Below are positions 25,716 to 37,427 of a stretch of 64,000 nt of DNA, one piece after another. Numbering within the stretch: the stretch's first letter is position 1; the number at the start of each line of letters is the position of its first letter. The position numbers and the translations under genes were made by a program. The DNA is from Sipunculus nudus (taxonomy: Eukaryota; Annelida; Sipuncula; Golfingiida; Sipunculidae). Below the pieces are notes generated by a model. That model was given only the letters and a program-made list of their open reading frames with translations, was not told the DNA's origin and made no database searches. The stretch is taken from positions 65,730,019 through 65,794,018 of the forward strand of contig CM049306.1 of assembly GCA_026874595.1 (NCBI GenBank), given 5' to 3'.

Positions 25716-26056
25716 ATAAGACAACAAGACAGCAAAATACCCTAGATATTGCAAGGTAAGTGATAATAAACGAGACAATGTAACCCGTTGCCATATAGCC
25801 GGGTGGTCTATGGGAATGAGCTGTTCATCCTTCAGGACGTTTCAAACTGCTTGATATTTTCATATATTCATTCATATTACTATATTATAATATAAAAATA
25901 CATATATTATAACCTTCGTGGATTAAACCCATCCGTTATTGATAGAGCGTCTGACTGGGACCCGTCCAACTGGAACCCGTCGGACTGGGACCCGTCCAGA
26001 TGGGATCGAAAAAATCCCACCCGTCTATCTGAAACCCGTCCATTTGGGATGACACC
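23567..26056. mobile_element. Element with inverted minisatellite ends
   Basis: The left end (23573-23680) is a run of 15-18 base units such as AGTTGGACGGGTCCC, starting GTGTCA. The right end (25945-26055) is the same run inverted, ending TGACAC. Both runs stop inward at AGACGCT. The 8-mer TATAGCCT occurs just outside each end (23559-23566 and 26057-26064), a possible target duplication. The interior is AT-rich with TA and TATC microsatellites and no transposase frame. Confidence 0.5.
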
Positions 26057-26064
26057 TATAGCCT

Positions 26065-26538
26065 TATACTTGAAGTCGCTCAGTCTGTTTCAACTCACCC
26101 TTTATGTGATAAACGGACGGGTAACATCGAAGCCCTCTGTATTATTCTTAAAGCCATGTGTATTGAGGTGAAGTACTTGGTGTTCTTTATCAATGGGTGG
26201 TTACTGAGGCAGACTGTGAGACGGCAAGTCGTTAGCACCCGGCTCAAGCTATTCGCAAATCAAGCTTCCCGTACAAAACATTCGGTACTAAGAATGGGTA
26301 ACTAAGAAGAATAGATTGGTACTCAGTATCATATTCTAAGCCTTGTTCCAGCCTCTTCTGAACGCAGTCGAGCATCAACGGCTCACCAGTGCAATGATGA
26401 ATGAACAGAGTGGACTACATTTGCCTTTTGACGATGTACGCATGTCACATTCACTTTAATCCGGGAGGATATACATATATATAAGCTTACTACATGTGGG
26501 CTTGCGTTATAGAATAATATTTCTTCAATGAGACCTTT
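26065..26538. other. Unassigned DNA
   Basis: A less AT-rich stretch (about 26090-26460) without convincing exons. A 70-residue minus-strand frame at 26383-26595 has no recognisable features. Confidence 0.3.
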
Positions 26539-27139
26539 CCCAGGAAGCACAAAACATTTTAAAAACATTTTCAATATGTTGCATAAATGTTTCAACAGAA
26601 CATCTTTTATTAATGTTTTAAAAACATTTTTAAAATGTTTTTTCTAATGGCGCATAAATGTTACAATAGAACATTTTTATCAAAACATTTTTAAAACATT
26701 TTTAAAACATCTTCAAAAACAGCGCATAAATGTAATAACAAAACATTTTTTAAACATTTATAAAACATTTTTTTAAACATTTTTCTCATAGAACGCATAA
26801 ATGAATTCCCAAAACTTTTTTTAATCATTTTAAAAATATTTTAAAATGTTTTTTAAAATGTTGATGAAAAATGTTTACTTGAAACATTTATGAGACATAT
26901 TAAAATTGTACAAGATGTAATATGACTTAAATAACCCAATCCCATTTCAGGTATTTTCGTGACCGCGTCATCTGTCAATGCCTTAGGTATACTTGTGAAT
27001 GAAATAGTTAAAAATGTTTTAAAAATGTTAAAAAATACAACACCAAAAAAAGTTTTTTAAAATTAAAAAAAAAATTTTGATAAAAATTGTTTACTTCAAT
27101 TAGGCCTATTTATGAGACATATTTAGATTGTACAAGATG

Positions 27140-27142
<3 letters not shown>

Positions 27143-27190
<48 letters not shown>
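27143..27190. repeat. (TA)n microsatellite
   Basis: TA dinucleotides with short interruptions continuing to about 27205. Confidence 0.9.
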
Positions 27191-27191
<1 letters not shown>

Positions 27192-28452
27192 GCTCATATA
27201 TATATCAAATATGTGTAATATTAATATATATTTAAATATAAACATTTTTTTATCTGTGTAAATATGTTACATACAAAGGACCTTTCTATATATATATATA
27301 GTAAATATCACAGTAGTGTATATTTCATTAATAAAATTGGCATCTTCAGATCTGAAGTTTAAAAGAGTGAAATAATCATTTTATATTAAAACAAAATTCT
27401 GCTTCTCGTTCCATATTGAAACTGGAATCCAGGAGGCAGTTTGTTCAGATTAAATTATAACTTCAGAAATTAAGCTTTACAAAAAAAAAAAAAAAAAACA
27501 AGAATAAAACTGGGCAATAAGTGTCAAAAAGTACAGCACAGGACCACATTATCAGCATAATTTGGTCCTGTGCATTACAACTATCAGTATGTAACTTATC
27601 ATATAACCCTCCTGGAAACTCATGTGTTTTTACGCGGCTTAACTGGATCGACTGGAGTACTATGTCTGTAGAGACCACATGTTGGCGGGAAATTCAGCAT
27701 ACCAGACTAAACAGTTGAAGCGGAGGGTCTGAGTGTTCAAGCTATTGTATATTTCATTTACCTTTTCCCCCAATTTTCATTTATATTCATAATTTATAAT
27801 TTCCAAATCGCTAATAAGTAGCAGAACCATTGGTACATTTGTTTATTAAAACTTGCGATGATGCAAGCAGCTTAAAACAAGGTTTCAATTCAGCTGGAGA
27901 GGGGTGACAGTCATTCAACTTGTATACAACAATATCATGACCACAACTGATTCTGCCGTACAAGACATTTCAAACACACACACACATTTATTTATTTAGG
28001 GTAGAAAGTATAGAAGTAATAATGACAGAATAGGCACATACTCATAGAAAGATGTTTCTTTTGCCTATATCAGTATGTATAATTGATCATTTATATAATT
28101 TATTATTTATAATATAAACATATATAGCAACATCATCAGCATTTCCCAGGTCATTTTTATAATCAAGTTTACTAAATTTTCATTCAAATTCTTTGTTATA
28201 TATACATCTTGTTAATGTGTATGTGTGGTTATTCACCTGTTTTAAGTTTATAAAATTCGGGGTCAACATATTATCCATAGTTTAGGTGCGTCTGCACCAG
28301 TCCTGAGCTGTCATCCAGTAACATGCCAGCTCTCAAAGCATGCATTACAGAGGTGCATTAGGTGCAAAGGGCACCACTATCAGGCCAAGCCTTATTTGTG
28401 ACATTCCTGTACAATTAAATGACACACACAGACCACATGACACTGTCTGCTG

Positions 28453-28454
<2 letters not shown>

Positions 28455-28494
<40 letters not shown>
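28455..28494. repeat. (CT)n microsatellite
   Basis: About 20 CT dinucleotides. Confidence 0.95.
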
Positions 28495-28496
<2 letters not shown>

Positions 28497-28784
28497 TTAT
28501 ATATTCTTTATGTTTTCAAAGTAAAGGGAACATTCTGTCTCATCTAGATTCACTTTTTAAAGAAGTGTACTTTTTGTTTTATCAATAAATTAAATAACTG
28601 TACTCTCCTATTAGATTTGTCAGGTATCATATAGTAATATACAATACAGTAGACATTCAGTAATTGATTTACATCTTGTATGGAATAGGATAAATAAATT
28701 CCTGTCAATTGATTACCTGCCCATTTAAAGTTTTTGTTTGGTTGAATTTCATTTTTGGTAATATGTACATATCTATTTCTACAG

Positions 28785-28913
28785 ACACAAGAGGCCAAAA
28801 AGAAAAAGAAAGGTAGAAAGCCTGCTCCCATGGAAGACATCACAGACTCTGATTCAGACTGGTGTTATTTAAATAAATCTCTGTGCCTTACCAGTGACTC
28901 TTTTCTTTGTTGA
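28785..28913 (+). CDS. Candidate last coding exon, unknown host gene
   Basis: A pyrimidine-rich acceptor (CTATTTCTACAG) precedes a 42-codon frame that starts TQEAKKKKKGRKPAP, continues MEDITDSDSDW and ends with TGA at 28911. The lysine-rich run followed by an acidic, serine-rich stretch resembles a nuclear protein tail. AATAAA occurs at 28871, within the frame. A second frame (HKRPKRKRKV) is also open, so phase is uncertain. No upstream exon was identified and no family is claimed. Confidence 0.35.
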   Translation, partial: TQEAKKKKKGRKPAPMEDITDSDSDWCYLNKSLCLTSDSFLC

Positions 28914-29533
28914 TACGTGAGAATATGTTATCTGGTGTGAAGTTGTAAGCAGAAATTATATAAAATATGCAGCTTTAGGTTCAACAGAGATGAATTACAT
29001 CTATGGTTTTAATCTTTTTTTTTTGCAATATGATCAAAATATAGATAAAATAATGGGGAAAGTGTTTTTCTACCTTTATATTCATGCGAATTTTTTAACC
29101 ATGTTGGTACTACAAAAGCTGGTTACCAATTTGCCATATCCTGCACACATTACATAAACCCTGTCAATTCATAATATGAAATAAATACTTATATATTCAC
29201 AATGTATGATATAAGTTCATGCAAAACATATCACAAATCGGGTTGTTGGGAATATGTTTCAGCATATAGATAAATGTGAAAATGTTATAAAAATGTTTCT
29301 TGGATATTTTGAAGGAAACATTTCTAAAATATAAAAAAAATGTAACTCACAAAATGTTAATAAAATATTATGTAAACATTTTTAAAATGTTTTACAAAAA
29401 CACTTAAAAAACATTAAAATAACATTTTTAAACGAACATACAAAAAAAATTATAAAAATATCACGAAAAACATTTTCAAAACATTTTCCAAACTTTTATA
29501 AAACATTTTAAAAATATTTTTGTGCTAGCTGGG

Positions 29534-30318
29534 TTCTGATATCACCTATAAATGATGAGATAATGACTATACTGATTATAAATTTAATTGGACGATATCA
29601 AGTATTATTTATAATTGATTATATATTATTGCAGAACTTAACACTTATCACCTTATCATCATTAGCTTTGTATTTAATATGTTCCAGGGGTGCAATCAAT
29701 CGAATATTCACTGGGGAATCTGTATTTTAGCTAATACCGTATTTATTAAAAAACATTATCGTGGGTGGATAATTTTTTTATGATAACAATGACTAGCTAC
29801 AAAAGTATTTAACATTTTAATATTAGCAATTTCTTGTATTTCAATTTATAATAAAATCTCACAATAATTATCAGATTGCGGTTCAAAATATTACAACTAA
29901 CAGCTGATGTACCGCCCGGCAAGTGTCGGTCACGGCTGATTAATTCTATGTTAGGCTCGGGTCGGGCGGAGCATACTGTGGTTGCCTTTATATTTACGGG
30001 GCTCAATCTTCGCGCTCAAGCAATTTTTTATAGTTTCACGGGGTTCCATTTTCGCGATTTGGCATATATCAATATTTTAATAAACACCAAAATAGATATG
30101 AACTTCCCATTGCAGTTATGTTTTGCTCAAACAAAGACCGTCACTGACGGAACCTTGCGATGCCGCTTCAAAGGGGCATTGGTTTCACAGCTTAGTCATT
30201 ACATATCAATATAGATAGAGCCCTCCACTCTACCTTAATCATTTCATGTTCGGATTACGTAATTGAAACATCATTCCATGGAAATAAAAAGTTGGTTACG
30301 GAAGGGCCATATATCTGA
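29534..30318. other. Unassigned DNA
   Basis: AT-rich to 29880, then more balanced with a 112-residue plus-strand frame (29876-30214) lacking recognisable domains or splice context. Confidence 0.3.
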
Positions 30319-30498
30319 AGCGGCCGCGCACAGAAGGACTGCCTGATCCCCGTGAGTGTGAACGAGAAGAAAGAGCAGAGGCACTCTAAGCGGCGATTGA
30401 TCAGATCGACAGACAGCCGACAAAGCGAAAGCGGGGAGAGTTCAAGCAGTTCTTGCCATCGCAAATTTATAAATAAAACCAGACATGCAGAACTGCAG
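30319..30498 (+). CDS. Candidate internal exon, unknown host gene
   Basis: A 60-codon open stretch, basic and serine-rich (RHSKRRLIRSTDSRQ, then SGESSSSS), ends at CTGCAG followed by a consensus GTGAGA donor. There is no ATG in frame, so it would be internal, with an acceptor near 30320. GC content and the NotI-type GCGGCCGC set it apart from its surroundings. The downstream 234-bp array would lie in its intron. Confidence 0.3.
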
Positions 30499-30562
30499 GT
30501 GAGAACCAAGCATGTTTTAAAAATTTATATAAAACTAGATCCTGGCCCAGATAGCATGCAAA

Positions 30563-31508
30563 CAAGGGACCCATGTGGGACCAATATGTACAAACCCATG
30601 GGTCCCATATGGGCTAACCCAGTGGGCACCCGTGACTTTTTGCTCCCGGGTCCAATGTTGGCTAGGACGTGGGGCCAACATGGGTATACATGTGGGCCCA
30701 TGGAGGGTACCAGGTGGGGCCTGTATATGGGGCCCACGAATGGCTACCAATAGGCTAAACAGGGGCAGACACAAGGGTCCTTGGAGGGTTTGTCACTACA
30801 TGCAAACAAGGGACCCTTGAGGTACATGTCCATGGGCCCCATATGGGCTAACCCCGTGGGCACCCGTGACTTTTTGCTCCCGGGTCCAATGTTGGCTAGG
30901 ACGTGGGGCCAACATGGGTATACATGTGGGCCCATGGAGGGTATCAGACGGGGTCTGTATATGGGGCCCACGAATGGCTACCAATGGGCTAAACAGGGGC
31001 AGACACATGGGTCCTTGGAGGGTTTGTCACTACATGCAAACAAGGGACCCTTGTGGTACATGTCCATGGGCCCCATATGGGCTAACCCCGTGGGCACCCG
31101 TGACTTTTTGCTCCCGGGTCCAATGTTGGCTAGGACGTGGGGCCAACATGGGTACACATGTGGGCCCATGGAGGGTACCAGGCGGGGTCTGTATATGGGG
31201 CCCACGAATGGCTACCAATGGGCTAAACAGGGGAAAACACATGGGTCCTTGGAGGGTTTGTCACTACATGCAAACAAGGGACCCTTGTGGTACATGTCCA
31301 TGGGCCCCATATGGGCTAACCCCGTGGGCACCCGTGACTTTTTGCTCCCGGGTCCAATGTTGGCTAGGACGTTGGGCCAACATGTGTACACATGTGGGCC
31401 CATGGAGGGTAACAGGCGGGGTCTGTATATGGGGCCCAAGAATTGCTACCAATGGGCTAAACAGGAGCAGACACAAGGGTCCTTGGAGTGTTTATCACTG
31501 CATGCAAG
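30563..31508 (+). repeat. 234-bp tandem array, four units
   Basis: Units start at ACAAGGGACC near 30563, 30807, 31041 and 31275; the first is about 10 bases longer. Each has CCATGGGCCCCATATGGGCT, GTGACTTTTTGCTCCCGGGT and several CCCATG/CATGGG palindromes. Because 234 is a multiple of three and the unit has few stops, several frames stay open for up to 251 codons on both strands. This is a repeat effect, not evidence for a protein. Neighbouring units look over 95 percent alike by eye. Confidence 0.9.
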
Positions 31509-31799
31509 CGGAGTTGATATAAATAAAGTTGGATAAAATCAATAAAGGATTATTTAAATTGATTTTTTAAAAATCATATATAAGTGAATGTTTACCAGCC
31601 CTAGATAATAAAATATGTGTTTTGGACAATTTTTCTTTGTTCTTGAAAGCATGAGCATGATTTATTTGTCCAGAATAATATGTACAAACTTGCCACTTTA
31701 TCTTACATGAATGGTACAACTGGTCATAAAAACTAACACAAGACATTCTCCATGGCAAGGATGGTGGCGTGCGGTAATCTGTTAGGGGGGAGGAAACAA

Positions 31800-31900
31800 G
31801 GGGACCTAGACAGGCCACTACAACTCGCTCTCATAGCCACTTGGGATTGAACTCGGGTCACCAGGTGCCAGCAGGGAACGCTTACCGTTTTACCACTTTT
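31800..31900 (-). mobile_element. tRNA-derived SINE-like sequence
   Basis: Reading the minus strand, AGTGGTAAAACGGTAAGCG (31879-31897) resembles a polymerase III A box, and GAGTTCAATCCC (31843-31854) resembles a B box, with tRNA-like spacing. It is not a functional tRNA: no closed cloverleaf is evident. The extent of the SINE body is not clear. Confidence 0.45.
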
Positions 31901-31919
31901 CTGTTTTCACTGTGTAATA

Positions 31920-32327
31920 CAGTGGTGTTCCGATTAATCGATTGATGACTGGTCTTTTTTTCCAAAATTAATTAATCGATTGCATTTTGCATAATCGGGT
32001 AATATGATTATGCATGCATATGCAAAGAATCCTGTCAGAGATATGCGAACACAAAATAACAATGTATAGCGAACAGCATCACAACAGAACCTTGCGGCAG
32101 CCAACAATCGTCCGTCGGCAAGTTCGACTTGGCTACGGGTGAATGATTTGTTTCATTATGAATAGTGATGTACAAGTCAGACTATTTACTAGGGTCAATA
32201 TTTATGGTACTAGTATACAGTAGATTACACGGTAATATAGAAAGTACATAAAATAATTCGATTAAATTATCGATCATCAGCCGTTTTTATTTTTTAATCA
32301 TCGATTATGATTTAAAACCATTACCTA
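31920..32327. mobile_element. Possible hAT-like element, about 408 bp
   Basis: Starts CAGTGGTGTTCCGATTAATC and ends in an AT-rich imperfect inverse (ATCATCGATTATGATTTAAA then ACCATTACCTA), with CGATTAATCGAT-type blocks near both ends. No 8-bp duplication could be matched, so the right end is uncertain. Confidence 0.35.
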
Positions 32328-32615
32328 CAACTTATATATATACACACACACACATTTGAAAAGCTCAGAGGAAATAGCCCTGCTCACTGGTGATAATTAC
32401 ATATTAACTATATATTTGTCATAATAATAATGTGTACTTTTATGGACTATATCAAAGGTGGAGGTGTCTCTCATGATAAAATAATTCTAGAAGTATCCTT
32501 ATTTCAGCTATGTGACAGTGATATGTGCATAAAATAATCATGGAACCTGTCACTTATAAAACAAGGAATAATGTGATACACATTTTATTTATTAGCTGAA
32601 ATAAAATGCTCCCAA

Positions 32616-33969
32616 AACAAGGCATACAGGCCTAATGCGAACCTGTACAAAGTTTGGGGAGCATGAATGGAGGTTTATTTTTTAAATTTAATATTGTTCC
32701 TCTTATGTCCTGCATATCTACCTTCGTCATTATGATTTCAGCAAAATGGACGTTTCAGACCTGCATTTTTCGGCCTAAGACATTATAAAACTAGGATGTA
32801 TCAGTCAGGATATTTCGGATATGTTTTCTTTTCTTTTTCTGCCAGGGATGATTATTGGGACGGATGAACGCGCAATTTGGCAGCATGGTTTCGGACAAGA
32901 AAATTTTTTAAATGTTTAGCCAAGAAATAAGAATATTTTAGATGACTAATATTTTTGCAAAAAAAAATGGTGATGCTAGCTCCTGCCCTTTTTGAGAAAG
33001 CTATGACGCACGACAGACGATGGCACACCATCGCATAAGCTCACAGATTTGCTATAAATGCAAACCAAGTTTTTTTTCAAAGAGTTGAAAGATATAGTTC
33101 CACTAGTTCTAACCTGGGCATTCTGCGTCTAGACGATGTGTCTAGACGTCTAGACGATGTGTCTAGACACCAAACAGAGCCAGGTCAGTTGCCATGGTGA
33201 TGTCTGGACCTAACCTGTTTGAACTGAGTGACCTCCTGACTTGGCATGTTGAAACTTGGCATGTCAAATCTGTTTTCAAACACTGAAAGCCTTTTCCAAT
33301 TGGCTACACTGGCCAAAGCTGCATTTACCCAATCTATTCTTATAAAACTGACAGAACCCTACCATTGAATAATTCTTGTAAAGTTTAAACCAATCAGCTT
33401 AACAGTTTCATCATAAAAGTGTATAGGCTAGAAGAGTCTAAAATTACATTTTTGCTTGTAAAAAAGGTCAATGTTAGTGGCGCCACCAATACCTCAATTT
33501 AAGATATGACTTATGTGATAAAACATTTGCATAAAATTTGGTGATACTAGCTCCAGAAGTTACTGAGATCATTTTCATTTAGTGTGCGTTTTTGGACAGA
33601 TGACTAAGTTTAACTTCCTGTTACTCGGCCAAAAATCTCCGAACTGGAACCATTCGAACAAACTTGAGAGAGATTGTTCCAGGGATAATTTCTATTAAAT
33701 ATTGGACAATTTGCTAGGACAGTTTCGGAGAAGAAGATTTTTAAATCTTTTTTAGCGTTTTCCCTATTAAATCTAAGAAAATACAGTTAGAAAAAAAAAT
33801 TAAACAAAATCCGATAGAGTTTTTCAGGTGACTGATTATTTGCAAAAAAAAAATGATGCTAGCTCCTGCCATTTTTGAGATAGCTTTGGTTAACGTACAG
33901 ACGACGCACGACACAAGACGCACTTACGCACTACGGCGCATCATCGCATAAGCTCGCAGGTTGGCTAAA
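32616..33969 (+). mobile_element. Family B element, dimeric copy B1
   Basis: The head AACAAGGCATACAGGCC is followed by TAAT and the subterminal motif GCGAACCTGT (32637-32646). The first module ends at 33032-33056 with GCATAAGCTCACAGATTTGC. The second module (33057-33969) matches 2386-3295 and ends GCATAAGCTCGCAGGTTGGC. In sister copies the tail reads ACAGGTTCGC, the exact inverse of GCGAACCTGT. ACGACG-rich short repeats precede each tail. No protein frame. Confidence 0.65.
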
Positions 33970-34029
33970 AATTGAAAATTTTATTTTCAAATGAACATAA
34001 GCTAAATCTGATAAGTATACATGTATATT

Positions 34030-34116
34030 GTACTCACTGTGTAAAACATTGATATTTTGGCCTCTTATCGTTAATAATGCAATCATGAAAAAAAATTTAT
34101 GTGCTTTAGATAAGTT

Positions 34117-34155
<39 letters not shown>

Positions 34156-35140
34156 GGGAGGGGGGGGGTATTAAAGAATGCTTATAGGAAAAGAGTTGAT
34201 TAAACAAAGAAGATGAACAGATGGCACTGGTCCCTTTATGTCACATACTGCTGAGGCAAGAACATAATATGTTTCAATTATATCCTTTTTTTTTTATTAC
34301 ACTGATTTTTTTTTCTCATTTAATAAATCCCTATATATTTGCTATTAAACTAATGGGCCAGTCCACAGGTGCAGGTGCTCAATGGCAAGAGAAAGGGGGT
34401 GTTACTGGTGAGAGGTGAAATTTAAGGCAACAGTACTTACGGGAGGAAATGTTTATTCATAATTGTAACAAATTTAAAAAAAGACAGACAGGTGGAAAAA
34501 CAAAGCCAATCACTTTATTTTATCTTATGCTTAGGCAGGAAAATAATGAAAAAAATATTTGCATAAGATCCTCATTATTTTCATCACATCAATCTTTTTT
34601 TTTCAAGATAAAATATTATACATTTGCAATATATCATATATATATCTGAATATATAAGTTGATTTACAATTCTTAATAGCATCTTCATTTATCCCAAATT
34701 TTGTCCAAAAACAACACATTATACATTCACATGTATTATTTTTTTACCACTAATAATATATATATTTTATAAATTTGCAAAACAATAAATATCTGAAAAT
34801 TTAACTTGATTCAGAATTTACAATTTTAAATTGCACCTTCATTAATCCATAATTTGGCTCATATATTATCATATTACGTATCCTGTTGGGTTTAATTTTA
34901 TTTTTAATTTGTCAAAATTATTGAAAAGGGAATTAATTTATTTAGAGTATTTCATTATGTCTAGAAAACCAAGTAAGCTTTACATTTCAATGTAATTTCT
35001 GTGTCAATAAAGGAAGAATTCAAACGATAGGTTTCACATTACATTTGGTGCCGGGGGGGGGGGGGGGTTGATATGAAAATTAATGTACACTTGTTACAGC
35101 AGGGGATGTCCCAAGTGACCCATTATGAATCAGGTAAGCA
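34030..35140. repeat. 1.1-kb dispersed repeat, right copy
   Basis: Direct-orientation partner of 20970-22130, with the same order of landmarks, a (GA)n tract at about 34120-34150 and a poly-G run at 35054-35068. Divergence is considerable, so the copies are old. Confidence 0.65.
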
Positions 35141-36150
35141 GAGAGAGATGCATTGAATGCCCTCCAGTGACCAAAGTGGGCTGCATGACAATGCAATTGA
35201 CACAATAAGAGCCTCTAAAAATATTTTAATAACTAGCTTAATTTTGCCATTACACACTTAAGTCTTTTTTGCAAACCCTTCGTACGGCTGCGTGGCAGAA
35301 CAACGTTAACCAAGTTGGAACGATCATGTTAGTTAACTTGATTGAGCGCGGTTTGCTTCTGGATTGGCGTACAAAACAGTGTCCGATCTAGAGCACGGGA
35401 GGTATAGGGCTATTTCCGATCGTGTATATTTTAACGCAGCTCCCCCCCCCCCCCCATATTTATTACGTATTATGCAAATTAAATTTATTTGATAATAGCC
35501 AGTTATTCTACTTGAAATGATGGACCGCTTACTTTTGAAAACATTCAAAATAATATCAGCGAGGTTTGTAATATTCTCCACGAGGTGTCCGAAAATGTCC
35601 GGCTTTTATATGGTCCTGCCGAGATCAGTTTCGGAATCATCCTCCACGGAGGGTCACAGACTATAGCGACATTCTTGACATCGCGTGGATAAATCCTCTA
35701 CAGGCAATCCTAAGGCCGAAAGCGGAAAAAGCCGACCTATTTAAATCTCTTTGTTAAAATGGCTGCGAACATGTGACTATGAGGTTTTGATTTTGAAAAT
35801 TCAGAATGAAGTAAGCTAATTTGGATATCCGATCGCCATATACCTATGCTTGCAGCATCGCATTTGTGAGCACTAGAATTGTTGCACATGCACGGACTAT
35901 TTCCCGCTATGAAACCACATGAATGAAACTACACTCGCATGCGCGTAGTGTACTATGAATCTCAGATTGGCTTTCTTTCTAGGGCTGCTGGGCGATCGCA
36001 GCTAATCGCATGGAAGCCCGGTAGGTCGTCTTATGCAAATAAACTCTTTAATCAAATATACACACAATGAAAATGCTAAAAATTGCGATAGGCACCTGTG
36101 TTATTTGTGGCCAATGCCGCGTTATACCGCTATTCTAAGGGCTCCGAATC
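35141..36150. other. Balanced-composition stretch, no gene assigned
   Basis: 35280-36030 is less AT-rich. An open plus-strand frame (about 35522-35690) contains EVCNILHEVSENVRLLYGP, which looks protein-like but has an upstream stop and no start or splice signal in phase. A poly-C run lies at 35442-35454. Possibly a decayed exon. Confidence 0.3.
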
Positions 36151-37054
36151 GTTTGATGCAAAAAAAAAAAAAAAAAAACATTCTAAAATGATGTTCATCA
36201 GGAAATACCTACGTTTGATATATTTGTTTATATTAGTTTGTCATTTTTCCTTGCATTTGTTTACATTTCTAAGGGGTAAACTTTTAATTAATTTGATATA
36301 TATGATTAAATTCCCGACTGGTATAGTTTCACCATATTTTACATATTGTGTTTTTTTAAATGTGTTTCTGAGGTTTTTTTTTCGATGATTGACAACAGAT
36401 AGATCCTACCTTAAAGATGTTTTATGTGATATTTTAAAGAAAAAGACTGTTTGCTTATTTTTCTTGATTTCTGACTGGGTGGCTCTGATGAACCCTGATA
36501 TTGCTAACATGTGCGTTTGTTATTCGAATTGTATATTACATGGCTATTTTTATTTGCCTGAACTTTCCTTTACTTGTTGTTAGCTTTTTATTGCCACCGA
36601 CCATATAACATACTTTAAATTAATAGTTTAATTTGCAACAAGTGTCCTATACCGGTTATTATAAACTTTTAAGTTGTTTAAGTGAGAAAAATAGATTGAT
36701 TGGTTTTACAAAATTGTTTTAATGGACTGATTAGTTTTACAAAAATGTTTAAATTGATAAAAGTTTAAAAAGAAAAAATCTTGATTTTTTAAAAGTTTTT
36801 CACTGGCCCATCAAGAAAATAATGAGGATATCCTGTAGATACTGAGAATACTTTATTTGCACTACTCATTGTAAAAGGGAACATATAGTTCCTATCTATT
36901 CATGTCATCATTTGCAAAATTTATATGGAAAAATGGCGGTTTTTATATCTTTAATGTTTGAATTATATTTATTTTTTTATTTTTTCCCTTCTCCTTCCCA
37001 TCACTGTCCATTTCTTTGTTCGAGATACTTTTTATTAAATATGTAAGGCCTTAT
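36151..37054. other. AT-rich DNA, nothing recognised
   Basis: Hydrophobic short frames (36098-36583) reflect T-rich composition. No gene or repeat family identified. Confidence 0.35.
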
Positions 37055-37427
37055 AATTAAGAAAGGGCTCACAACTTCAAGAAATTACACAATACTGACT
37101 AATTTCTGGTATGTACATGGCAAATATATAGAGAAATATCTATATCAAATATGATCAATATCAGATCAGAAATTTTGATGATCTTGAAAGATAAGAACTG
37201 GCTTTAAATGGAAAATTTAATTTTTACCTAAATATTTAAAAGGTACGAAGTTGAGCGACCCAATTTTCGGTATGGTAGGGTTTTTTTGGGAGAACATCTT
37301 ACCATATGCCGCATTTCGGATTCATATGTCCAACGGTTACAAAAAATACCCTACTAACGGACGGACGCCCGGACGACGGACAATGGACATGGCTATAGCT
37401 CAGATGACTTTTAGTCAGCTGAGCTCA
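37055..37427 (+). mobile_element. Family A 3' fragment (copy A4)
   Basis: Aligns with 6230-6635 of copy A2 (CTAATTTCTGGTATGTACAT, ATGGTCAATATCAGRTCAG type blocks, TATGGTAGG, GTCCAACGGTT). It ends with an ACGGACGG microsatellite and the hairpin at 37396-37426 (arms TAGCTCA/TGAGCT, inner TGACT/AGTCA, loop TTT). The head is missing. Confidence 0.65.

Larger units (their letters stand above)
26539..29533. mobile_element. Possible element bounded by AACATTTT arrays
   Basis: The left boundary CCCAGGAAGCACAAAACATTTT (26539) is close to the inverse of the right boundary ATTTTTGTGCTAGCTGGG (to 29533). Inside each boundary is a degenerate array of AAACATTTT/AAAATGTTT (26555-27060 and 29240-29515). No target duplication is seen, and a candidate host exon lies between, so these may instead be two separate copies of a repeat in opposite orientation. 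Confidence 0.35.

Noticed and set aside
30781-31536. 251-codon open frame on the plus strand, with overlapping long frames on both strands
   Set aside because: It lies wholly in the 234-bp array. Unit length divisible by three explains the open frames; there is no start context, domain or splice signal.
35522-35690. Protein-like plus-strand frame with EVCNILHEVSENVRLLYGP
   Set aside because: An upstream stop in phase, no start codon and no acceptor or donor placed in phase.
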